Assembly: GCA_024401335.1 (NCBI GenBank)
Contig: JAKSLH010000011.1
Location: 20,424 to 84,423 of the forward strand
DNA length: 64,000 bases
Direction of reading: 5' to 3'
Origin: Bacteroidales bacterium
GTDB lineage: Bacteria > Bacteroidota > Bacteroidia > Bacteroidales > Marinilabiliaceae
Each line of letters begins with the position of its first letter. The first letter of the stretch is position 1. A program made the position numbers and the translations under genes. Positions 24,864 to 32,895 of this stretch are shown here, in pieces. The notes below the pieces were generated by a model. The model was given only the letters and a program-made list of their open reading frames with translations. It had not been told where the DNA came from and did not search any database.

Positions 24864-26684
24864 ATGAATATTAAAACATATAGCAAGAACTTGGCATTGG
24901 CAGCCATTTGCGGTGTTGCAGCTTGTTCTTGTACCGACCTCGACGAAAAAGTCTACGATAGAATAGACGCGTCGATATACTATCAGAACGAGACAAGTGT
25001 GAAAGGCGCTGTAGCTGCTATCTACGCTAAGGCAGCACTGAGTTATTCTGAGTATTTCTGGTATTTGAATGAATTCTCTGCAGACCAGATTACATGGCGT
25101 GCATGGAATGGTGGCTTATGGGGCTATGATGAAGGAGAGAAGACTGTGCTCTGCACACATACATGGACACCAGAGTCAAAAATACTTCGTTCTACTTGGG
25201 AGCAGGCATGGGGTGTAATCGCCATGTGTAACAACCTGATGGGTGACTTGGAGAATCTGGATCCAGCGAATCTTGGTATGAAGCAAGAGCAGTTTGACAG
25301 CTACTATGCAGAAGTACGTACGCTCCGCGCTTGGGCATACTACAACAACTTCGAGTTATGGGGTGGTGCAATACCTTTGTTTACTACAACAGATGGTTCG
25401 ATACCAGCTTCAGCATCTAAAGACGCAGGTAGCTTTGAGGAAGGTTGTAAGGTGATCTACAAGTTCATCTGTGACGAACTTGATGAATGCTGTGAAGCTC
25501 TTCCAATGGAGGATGGCAGTCATAGGTACACCAACCGTATGACACAGGCAGTCAACCGTATTTTGAAAATGCGCTTGCTCTTGAACGCCAATGTGTTTAT
25601 CGGAGAAGAGCATTTTGACGAGTGCGAGACATTGGCTCAGGAATTGGTTGACAATGTCTATGGTCAGTATTCGATAGAGGAAGACTACCGCAATATCTAC
25701 CATTTGGGCAATAGCAGCAACTCGACAGAGGTTGTGATGGCATTCTCAGTGGCTAATGGACAGCTCAATACCGGTTGGATGCGCGATATGCCTTTCCTTT
25801 GGTATACATATAAAGACTACTTTGACTTTGAGTCGAATCAGTCTTCGTGGAACTGTACATGCTTGACTCCATCACTGGATAACAGCGGCACAGTAAACAG
25901 CGCTCTAGGTTACTCAGATGGAGCGAAATGCTTCTTGGATGCACCATATAACGATAAGTTAGGCTGCCCTTACGAGCGCTTCAATGCTAAGGATATCCGT
26001 AAGCAGAATTACACATTCGAGAACGGTAACTATCAGGGTATCTTCCTTCAAGGTTTGATGAAGGCTCACTTTGGCACAGGCGAGACACTGAAGTGCGATG
26101 CAGATCGTGATAAAATGGATTTGTACTACACCGATCAGGTAGGTCAGTTCCCAGGTGCAACGGCTATCGGTCGTGAGTTGGAGGATGTAATGTCACCACG
26201 TTGGGGTGAGACCAACTCTGGCGTTCGCTTGGTTCGTTATCCAATCTACCCTGCTAGCGAAGGCAAAGACTTCCAAGACATCCACGAGGTGGAATTTCGT
26301 ATCACAGAGGCTTACTACACACTCGCAGAGTGCAAATTGCGCTCTGGCAAGATCACTGAAGCAGAGAATATAGTCTTGAAAGTTCGTAACCGTTATTTCG
26401 AGAATAATGCAGATGCTAAAGACTATGGTAGATTCAGCGAGATAGATGGCTACTGGATGCTCGACCAATGGGGTCAGGAGTATTTGGGTGAAGGTCGCCG
26501 CCGTCGTACCGATCTCCGACGTTTCGATAAGTTTACTCAGGGCCAGTGGTGGTTCTTCGGCCGTGCTGTGGATGACGGTTACGCTTATCCTGAAAAGCGC
26601 GACAGAAAGTACGAATGGTACCCACTCCCTTCTTCTGCTATCATGGTTAACCCTGGTCTGGAGCAGAACCCTAACTACAATTAA
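24864..26684 (+). CDS. susD: SusD/RagB family starch-binding surface lipoprotein
   Basis: A 606-residue lipoprotein with Cys21 or Cys23 as the lipidation site (GVAACSCTDLDEK). The N-terminal DLDEKVYDRID, TPR region (RTLRAWAYYNNFELWGGA, here beginning VRTLRAW), and C-terminal LRSGKITEAENIVLKVRNR and YWMLDQWGQEYLGEGRRRRTDLRRF are SusD signatures. It caps the SusC barrel and presents glycan to it. It lies 33 bp behind susC. Somewhat longer than B. thetaiotaomicron SusD (about 550). Confidence 0.93.
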   Translation: MNIKTYSKNLALAAICGVAACSCTDLDEKVYDRIDASIYYQNETSVKGAVAAIYAKAALSYSEYFWYLNEFSADQITWRAWNGGLWGYDEGEKTVLCTHTWTPESKILRSTWEQAWGVIAMCNNLMGDLENLDPANLGMKQEQFDSYYAEVRTLRAWAYYNNFELWGGAIPLFTTTDGSIPASASKDAGSFEEGCKVIYKFICDELDECCEALPMEDGSHRYTNRMTQAVNRILKMRLLLNANVFIGEEHFDECETLAQELVDNVYGQYSIEEDYRNIYHLGNSSNSTEVVMAFSVANGQLNTGWMRDMPFLWYTYKDYFDFESNQSSWNCTCLTPSLDNSGTVNSALGYSDGAKCFLDAPYNDKLGCPYERFNAKDIRKQNYTFENGNYQGIFLQGLMKAHFGTGETLKCDADRDKMDLYYTDQVGQFPGATAIGRELEDVMSPRWGETNSGVRLVRYPIYPASEGKDFQDIHEVEFRITEAYYTLAECKLRSGKITEAENIVLKVRNRYFENNADAKDYGRFSEIDGYWMLDQWGQEYLGEGRRRRTDLRRFDKFTQGQWWFFGRAVDDGYAYPEKRDRKYEWYPLPSSAIMVNPGLEQNPNYN

Positions 26685-26704
26685 TAACATTAATGATTAT
26701 AGCT

Positions 26705-28183
26705 ATGAAATCTATAATAAAATCCTTTGTTGCAGCTTGCTCCCTTCTGGGTATAATGAGTGGCTGCTCAGAGAAAGAGGAAATTGTGTTCGACATAGAA
26801 AAGCCACAGTTCCCTACACGCGATAATGCCATACTGCTCGAAGTGATTCCACCTATCGGCACTAAGGCAGATGATCAGATATATATTGTCGGTGAGTTTA
26901 ATGGTGGCGAAGAGGCTGCAGTGGGCAACATACAGTGGCTTTGCGAAAAGGCTACCGACGTCGATAAGTGGGGCATCTATCTCTTGCCTTCCGACTTTGT
27001 TGGTGGTAAGACTTTGGCCGATGGCTTCTATTTCGTAAGCCAGAAAGATGGTGCTGAACGAACTAACAAGAACGAGGATGCATTGCATAAGCTGAATGTT
27101 ACAACTGGTACTCGCACAAATGTTATGTTAGCTCGTTGGGAGTCATATTTCACAGAGGATCCTGTCCCGGTTCCAGTTGATCATGATGGTCATGTGGTTT
27201 ATGTCGTGAATGAGACATCATGGGGCGACGCTCTCGCATTGTATATGTGGGGCGATGCTGAAGCCGCAGGTAGCTGGCCAGGTATGGCAGCAACAGGTAC
27301 TGAGACTATCGATGGCGTTGCATACACTTATTTTGATATGGGTAAGGCTAATACAGGTCTTGGCGAAAACCTTATCTTCAACAACAATGGCAACGGAAGT
27401 CAGCTCTCCGATTATGCTTACACTATCGATCACGATGTTTATTTGAAGATTACTGATGACGGTGTGAGTGAATTTGATCCTGATGAGGTTAAGATAGAGC
27501 ACGATGGCTATGTCGTTTATGTACTTGACGAGACGTCTTGGGGTGGTGAATTGGCTTTGTATATGTGGGGTGATACTAACGACCTCAATGGCGGCTGGCC
27601 TGGTATGGCGCCTACAGGCACTCAAAAGATAGATGGCGTTACATATACTTACTTCGATATGGGCGAAGCTAATACCGGTCTCGGCGAGAATCTTATCTTC
27701 AACAACAATGGTGGTGGCAGTCAGCTTTCTGACTTTGCATATACTATTGATCATGACGTTTTCTTGAAGATTACTGATAAGGGTGCTAGCATCTACGATC
27801 CTAATGCGACTGTCGAAGAGCCTGTAGAAGGAGATGGTGACGAAGAAGAGGATGATGAACCTGTTGTCGATAATACAAACTATGTGATTTATGTTATTGA
27901 CGAGACTGGATGGGATGCTCTTACAATGTATATGTGGGGCGATGTCAACGATCTCAATGGTGGCTGGCCTGGCATGGCTCCAAGCGGTACTATCGAGAAG
28001 GATGGAAAGACATATACTTACTTTGAACCGGGTGCAGGTAATGCTGGCCTCGGCGAAAACCTCATATTCAACAATAATGGTGGTGGCACTCAGCTTGATG
28101 GCTATTTCATCACTATCAACCGCGATTATTACCTTAAGGTGACTGCAGATGGCGTTGTCGATCTTGAAGCCGTTGCAGAATAA
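26705..28183 (+). CDS. SusE/SusF-like surface lipoprotein with three tandem starch-binding modules
   Basis: A 492-residue lipoprotein starting at the ATG at 26705 so that the lipobox MSGC (Cys21) follows a proper signal. An N-terminal Ig-like domain of the SusE type (about 30-150) precedes three repeats of about 95 residues. Each has the order VVYVxxETSW, LALYMWGDxxxxGxWPGM, YTYFDMGxANTGLGENLIFNNN, and a final YTIDHDVxLKIT. The paired Trp and Tyr residues are those expected of CBM26-like starch-binding modules. An acidic linker (EPVEGDGDEEEDDEP) separates modules 2 and 3. It holds starch at the cell surface for the GH13 enzyme. A family search would settle E versus F. Confidence 0.85.
   Translation: MKSIIKSFVAACSLLGIMSGCSEKEEIVFDIEKPQFPTRDNAILLEVIPPIGTKADDQIYIVGEFNGGEEAAVGNIQWLCEKATDVDKWGIYLLPSDFVGGKTLADGFYFVSQKDGAERTNKNEDALHKLNVTTGTRTNVMLARWESYFTEDPVPVPVDHDGHVVYVVNETSWGDALALYMWGDAEAAGSWPGMAATGTETIDGVAYTYFDMGKANTGLGENLIFNNNGNGSQLSDYAYTIDHDVYLKITDDGVSEFDPDEVKIEHDGYVVYVLDETSWGGELALYMWGDTNDLNGGWPGMAPTGTQKIDGVTYTYFDMGEANTGLGENLIFNNNGGGSQLSDFAYTIDHDVFLKITDKGASIYDPNATVEEPVEGDGDEEEDDEPVVDNTNYVIYVIDETGWDALTMYMWGDVNDLNGGWPGMAPSGTIEKDGKTYTYFEPGAGNAGLGENLIFNNNGGGTQLDGYFITINRDYYLKVTADGVVDLEAVAE
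27191..28156 (+). repeat. Three tandem coding repeats within the starch-binding lipoprotein
   Basis: The units start near 27191, 27506 and 27878 and run about 280-290 bp. Units 1 and 2 share stretches such as CTTATCTTCAACAACAATGG at the DNA level. Unit 3 has diverged more (CTCATATTCAACAATAATGG). The similarity suggests internal duplication, with units 1 and 2 the most recent pair. Confidence 0.85.
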
Positions 28184-28202
28184 TATGTAAAAAATATAAA
28201 GT

Positions 28203-29555
28203 ATGAAATTGTTTGGATATATAGTTCAACTGCTCCCGTTACTTGCTCCCGTCATGATAGGATGTAGCGGTTGTTCAAACGATGACGATAGGGTAGAGCC
28301 TGAAATCGTCAACCCCAATGTGAGTGTCATAACCCCTGTGGATGATGTGATAATCTATCAGGTTAACCCTAAGCTGTTCGAGAAAGGTAAGTCGCTCTCT
28401 TTGATCGATGCGCGTCTGCCTGAAATCAAGAAGCTTGGAGCTAATGTTCTCTATCTGATGCCTACCTATCCAGAGGGTAAGGTGAACGCTGTAGGCTCTC
28501 CTTACTGTATTAGCGACTACAAGGCAGTAAACCCTGATTATGGTACTTTAGACGACATGAAGAAGCTGGTGTCCGATGCTCATAATTCAGGCATGCGCGT
28601 GATGTTCGACTGGGTCGCTAATCATACGTCATGGGACAACGAATGGACAAAAAACCATAAGGATTGGTATACTCTAAATGCTGGTGGCGATATTACTTCT
28701 CCTGCAGGTATGGGATGGAACGATGTGGCTGACCTTAATTTCAATAACAACAGCATGCGTGCAGCTATGAAAGATGCTATGCTCTACTGGGTTAAGGAAG
28801 TGGGTATCGATGGCTATCGTTGCGACTATGCCGATGGCGTTCCAACCGATTTCTGGGCTGATGCTATAGGCGCTCTCAAGGCTGTATGTGGCGACAAGTT
28901 GTTGATGCTGGCAGAATCTAGTGACAACAATTTCTACAAGTGTGGCTTTAACATGCTTTATGGTTGGAAGTCAACTGCCAAGTTGCAGGATCTCTATGCA
29001 GGCAAGATAAGTCTCAACGACTTCTATGTTGCCAGTGAGGCTGAGTTGGCCGAAGGCGCACACGCTCGTTTCATTACCAATCACGACCAGGCTTCTGAGA
29101 AGTGTCCTTTGAATCACTTCAATGGCAAGGCTGGAGCTATGTCTGCCTTTGTACTCAACACTATGCTCGGAGGCTCTCCGTTCATCTATAGTTCGCAAGA
29201 GGTTGGCTACGACAAGAATCTCTCTTTCTTTAATCAGTGGTCATTCGACTGGGATTCGGATGTGGAGTATACTAAGGCTTACCAGGATTTCATGAAGGCA
29301 TATACTTCAACCGCCGACTTGCGCTCTGGCTCTCTGAAGACATATACAACAGGCAATGTCGCATCGCTGTTCTATGAATCTGCCGACAACCATGGCTTGT
29401 TTGTGATGGTCAACACCGAAAACAAGGAGATTCAGGTGAAATGTCCTATGGAGCAGGCCGGATTGGAATTTACCGATCTCTTGAACGGTAAATCTACTAC
29501 GCTTCCTTCTGCTATGACACTTGGCGCTTATCAATATCTGGTATACAGAAGATAA
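28203..29555 (+). CDS. GH13 alpha-amylase family lipoprotein
   Basis: A 450-residue lipoprotein with lipobox MIGC (Cys21). The four GH13 regions are intact: FDWVANHT (region I), GYRCDYADG with nucleophile Asp208 (II), LLMLAESSD with acid/base Glu238 (III) and FITNHDQ with Asp295 (IV). A barrel followed by a short C-terminal beta domain is present. It would cut starch at the outer face of the outer membrane, the job of SusG in Bacteroides. It is much shorter than SusG (about 690) because there is no inserted CBM58 module. The three-module lipoprotein next to it may compensate. It sits between the binding lipoprotein and GH97 genes on one transcript. Confidence 0.93.
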   Translation: MKLFGYIVQLLPLLAPVMIGCSGCSNDDDRVEPEIVNPNVSVITPVDDVIIYQVNPKLFEKGKSLSLIDARLPEIKKLGANVLYLMPTYPEGKVNAVGSPYCISDYKAVNPDYGTLDDMKKLVSDAHNSGMRVMFDWVANHTSWDNEWTKNHKDWYTLNAGGDITSPAGMGWNDVADLNFNNNSMRAAMKDAMLYWVKEVGIDGYRCDYADGVPTDFWADAIGALKAVCGDKLLMLAESSDNNFYKCGFNMLYGWKSTAKLQDLYAGKISLNDFYVASEAELAEGAHARFITNHDQASEKCPLNHFNGKAGAMSAFVLNTMLGGSPFIYSSQEVGYDKNLSFFNQWSFDWDSDVEYTKAYQDFMKAYTSTADLRSGSLKTYTTGNVASLFYESADNHGLFVMVNTENKEIQVKCPMEQAGLEFTDLLNGKSTTLPSAMTLGAYQYLVYRR

Positions 29556-29566
29556 TTTTTTCAGTT

Positions 29567-31687
29567 ATGACTATGCACAGATTATATATTCTATTGGTTG
29601 GCTTATTTATTAGCTGCGCAATAACTGCCGAGGCTCACAACTTGTCATCGCCTGATGGCAATCTGAATCTTGAATTTGCGCTCGACGCTCAAGGCCAGCC
29701 TGTATATAGGTTGCTGTATAAGTCGAAGTCTGTCATCGAGCAGAGCCGTCTCGGCCTGCTCTTTGACGAAACTTCTATGACCGACGGCTTTACCATAAAG
29801 GATGTCTCCATATCTGAGTTTGATGAGGTGTGGAATCCTGTGTGGGGCGAATATGCACAGATACGCAACCATTACAACGAGATGGCTGTCGAACTTGTTC
29901 AGTCGGGCACTCGTCAGCGTACTATGACTTTGCGTTTCCGTCTTTTCAACGACGGACTGGGTTTCCGCTACGAGTTCCCTGAACAGCGTTTCTTGAACTA
30001 TCTTACGGTGAAAGACGAACTTACTGAGTTTAACTTGACTGGCGATCATACGTTCTATTGCATCCCTGGCGACTACGACACCAACGAGTTCGCTTATACT
30101 ACCGCTCCTATATCGCAGATTCGTAAAGGTATGGAGATCAATCTTCGCAAGAAGGGATATGAGTCGAAGGCTACATCGTTTTCTGTTCAGACTCCTTTGC
30201 AGATTAAGACTACCGACGGATTGTATGTGAACATACATGAAGCTGCACTTGTTGGATACTCTGCTATGTTGCTCAATGTCGATGATGTGAAGTTCAGCTT
30301 GAACGCTCACCTCACACCCGACAAGAACGGTAAGAAGGGTTTCGTACAGTTGCCATTCGCGACTCCTTGGCGTACGGTTATCGTAAGTGACGACGCTCGT
30401 GACATACTTGCCTCTCAGCTGATCCTCAACCTCAATGAACCTTGTGCCTACGACGACGTGTCGTGGATTAAGCCTATGAAGTTTATGGGCGTATGGTGGG
30501 AGATGTTTATTGGAACGGGTAAGACTTGGGCTTATTCCGATAAGTATAATGCTAAGCCTGGTGTTACCGATTATAAGGCGTTACCTCCCAACGGACATCA
30601 TCCAGCCAATACGGCACATGTGAAGGAGTATATCGATTTCGCTTCGGAGAATGGCATCGACGCTGTTCTCGTTGAGGGATGGAATGAAGGATGGGAAGAC
30701 TGGGGTAGCTATCATAAAGATCGTCAGTTCCTCTTCAATAAGCCTTATCCCGATTTCGATGTGGAGGCTTTGCAGGCCTACGCCGCATCCAAGGGTGTAA
30801 AGATTATAATGCACCACGAGACTGCTGCCAATGCTTCTGACTATGAACTTCAGATGGATGATGCTTTCAGTTATATGAATGAGCATGGCTACTCGGCTGT
30901 GAAGACTGGTTATGTTGGTTATGTCATCCCTCGTAGCGAATATCATTCTTCGCAGTGGATGAACAACCACTATATCGAGGTCGCACGTCGCGCGGCTCGC
31001 TACCATATCATGATCGATAGCCATGAAGCAGTACGTCCTACCGGTCTCTGCCGTACTTATCCTAACTGGATGGCTCAGGAGTCTGCCCGCGGTGGCGAGT
31101 TTGAGTCAATGGGCGGTAATGATCCCGACCATACGGCTATCCTTCCATTCACTCGTCTCAAGGGTGGTCCGATGGATTATACACCGGGAATTCTCCAGAC
31201 TCAACTCAGCTACTACAATGGTGAGAAGAACGACCAGTTCGTTCATACTACTCTTGCCAAGCAGCTTGCTCTCTATCTTACTATGCCTAGTCCTATTCAG
31301 ATGGCAGCCGACCTCCCTGAGAACTATCGTCGTTTTAATGACGCATTTCAGTTCATACGTGAAGTCCCTGTCGATTGGAGCGATTCTAAGTATCTCGAAG
31401 CTGAACCTGGCGATTATATAACGGTAGCCCGTAAGGACAAAAACTCTGACAGATGGTATGTAGGGGCAATAACTGACGAAAACGAACGAACTGCTATCAT
31501 AAAGTTCGACTTCTTGCCTGCTGGAAAGAAGTATGAGGCCACTATCTACGAGGATGCTAAGGATGCTCACTATCAGACCAATCCTATGAGTTATAATATC
31601 CGGAAAATCAAGGTGACAAGCAAGACCGTTCTAAAGCAACGACTTGCCTCGAGCGGTGGAGCCGCTATCAGTATCCGAGAATTATAA
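29567..31687 (+). CDS. susB: GH97 alpha-glucosidase (SusB-like)
   Basis: A 706-residue glycoside hydrolase family 97 enzyme with a signal peptide and no lipobox, hence periplasmic. It releases glucose from imported maltooligosaccharides. Catalytic residues can be placed by spacing. SusB Glu439, Glu508 and Glu532 correspond to Glu418 (HHETA), Glu487 (IDSHEAVRP) and Glu511 (GGEFE), with identical intervals of 69 and 24 residues. Glu174 probably matches SusB Glu194. Having Glu at these sites places it in the inverting branch. The start may be the second ATG at 29573. Last gene of the starch operon. Confidence 0.95.
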   Translation: MTMHRLYILLVGLFISCAITAEAHNLSSPDGNLNLEFALDAQGQPVYRLLYKSKSVIEQSRLGLLFDETSMTDGFTIKDVSISEFDEVWNPVWGEYAQIRNHYNEMAVELVQSGTRQRTMTLRFRLFNDGLGFRYEFPEQRFLNYLTVKDELTEFNLTGDHTFYCIPGDYDTNEFAYTTAPISQIRKGMEINLRKKGYESKATSFSVQTPLQIKTTDGLYVNIHEAALVGYSAMLLNVDDVKFSLNAHLTPDKNGKKGFVQLPFATPWRTVIVSDDARDILASQLILNLNEPCAYDDVSWIKPMKFMGVWWEMFIGTGKTWAYSDKYNAKPGVTDYKALPPNGHHPANTAHVKEYIDFASENGIDAVLVEGWNEGWEDWGSYHKDRQFLFNKPYPDFDVEALQAYAASKGVKIIMHHETAANASDYELQMDDAFSYMNEHGYSAVKTGYVGYVIPRSEYHSSQWMNNHYIEVARRAARYHIMIDSHEAVRPTGLCRTYPNWMAQESARGGEFESMGGNDPDHTAILPFTRLKGGPMDYTPGILQTQLSYYNGEKNDQFVHTTLAKQLALYLTMPSPIQMAADLPENYRRFNDAFQFIREVPVDWSDSKYLEAEPGDYITVARKDKNSDRWYVGAITDENERTAIIKFDFLPAGKKYEATIYEDAKDAHYQTNPMSYNIRKIKVTSKTVLKQRLASSGGAAISIREL

Positions 31688-32201
31688 TGTGATTTATTGC
31701 AAACTCGAAACACGTACTTTCGTTCATATTTTAAGCATACAATAAGCTACAAACAGAATATGAATGCAATACTTCTTATTGAATTCACGTTGATGTAAAT
31801 AAGTTTAGATTGATATAATTAAAATTTAATTGTTAAAGGTCTACCGCAGTGATTGCGAGTAGGCCTTTGTTTTTTCATATATATCCGATAGCAGCGTGTT
31901 TCTATCATAGTCATCTTTTTGCGCGAAATTGTGTAGAAAAGGGCATGATTAGAAGCGTAAAAATTCATGCCGAAGGTTTTGTGTTTTAATATACACTGAT
32001 ACTCAATTAGTTACCTTTAAAAACCGAAGGTTTTATTTTCGTCCCAAGCAATGTTTATTTCAATATCGTTTTGTAATTTTGTGTCCGTTATCCATTAAGA
32101 GTATGATGCAAGTCTGCTAGTTTGCAGTTGGACGTTGATGGCATGAAAAGATTCAGAGTATATTTTTCAAAACAGAATGTCTTTAATAATTTCTATTTTA
32201 A
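31688..32201. other. 514-bp intergenic region with a terminator and a possible promoter
   Basis: The starch operon terminator lies at 31835-31876. Beyond it I see an 11-bp direct repeat CCGAAGGTTTT (31970-31980 and 32024-32034), whose second copy can fold into a short AAAACC/GGTTTT hairpin, and a TAATTTTG element near 32076 that may start a leader of about 120 nt for the gene at 32202. No open frame looks real. Confidence 0.5.
31835..31876 (+). terminator. Terminator of the starch operon
   Basis: AAAGGTCTAC pairs with GTAGGCCTTT (one G-U), and an inner CGCA/TGCG pairing lies past a single bulged A. GTTTTTT follows. Confidence 0.85.
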
Positions 32202-32726
32202 ATGAGAAAATTAATATGTTTTTTACTGCTTTTAGCAGGGTTTGTTTCTTGTAAGGAAAGCACAGAAATAAACAACCACAAGTTTGTCTTTCATAATGAT
32301 TGCAGCTATGATTTTGAAATAAGAGGGTATAAGGTGATGCACCAATTTGACTCTCTCTTTGTTGCCTCTTTGCTTCAATCTACTTCAGATCTTGATTCTG
32401 CATGTGTGTACATGAAAAGAGATGAAGAAACGTATCAAGTGACAGAATCACAGAAGTCGTTAAATACTAAAGATGGACAGGTGGCGATAGTTAACCAGTG
32501 GTTCTTCAAATTCGTTTTTAATGATTCCATTGTGAATGTTCTCGCTGGTTCATTGAAGCTTGATGGCATTTTGTCGCTTGCTGGTATTGATGGGTGGCAA
32601 CCGTATGAATATGAAGAGAAGTCGGATACAGCAATATATACGTATATGTTCAATGACAAGAAGATGGCTGCGATTATAGATTTCGTCCAAAAGAATGATT
32701 ATGGGAATGTAGTGTACCGCAAATGA
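32202..32726 (+). CDS. Small hypothetical lipoprotein
   Basis: A 174-residue lipoprotein with lipobox FVSC (Cys17) followed by KESTEI. The mature part is a mixed beta protein containing DLDSACVYMKRDEETYQV and a GWQPYEYEEKSDT segment. I do not recognise it. It lies 169 bp upstream of the second TonB receptor locus and in the same direction. The hairpin and palindrome between them suggest that the receptor has its own control. AT content is high compared with the starch operon. Confidence 0.6.
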   Translation: MRKLICFLLLLAGFVSCKESTEINNHKFVFHNDCSYDFEIRGYKVMHQFDSLFVASLLQSTSDLDSACVYMKRDEETYQVTESQKSLNTKDGQVAIVNQWFFKFVFNDSIVNVLAGSLKLDGILSLAGIDGWQPYEYEEKSDTAIYTYMFNDKKMAAIIDFVQKNDYGNVVYRK

Positions 32727-32827
32727 TTTTTTTAGCTGATAATCAGAGTTGTATAACAAAATGAAACATTGTTTCAAAACGCAGTTGGATCTTTATCCTA
32801 CATATCTGACAGAGTAGTAACGTGTAG

Positions 32828-32843
32828 TATAATAGCTATTATA
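32828..32843. promoter_or_regulatory. 16-bp perfect palindrome upstream of the TonB receptor gene
   Basis: TATAATAGCTATTATA is fully self-complementary and abuts the hairpin at 32842-32873. It is a candidate site for a dimeric regulator, or the -7 region of a promoter. Confidence 0.45.
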
Positions 32844-32873
32844 TGCACCTCCATTAACGGATGGGGGTGCATA
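32842..32873 (+). promoter_or_regulatory. Leader hairpin before the TonB receptor gene
   Basis: A 13-bp stem (TATGCACCTCCAT with ATGGGGGTGCATA, one G-U) with the loop TAACGG ends 22 bp before the start at 32896. No T run follows, so it is not an ordinary terminator. It may shield or expose the start region of the mRNA. Confidence 0.6.
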
Positions 32874-32895
32874 TATCAAACAATATGAACAACAA

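Noticed and set aside
32842-32873. Riboswitch (TPP or cobalamin) in the TonB leader
   Set aside because: Only a single simple hairpin is present, with none of the conserved cores (TPP CUGAGA, B12 box) nearby.
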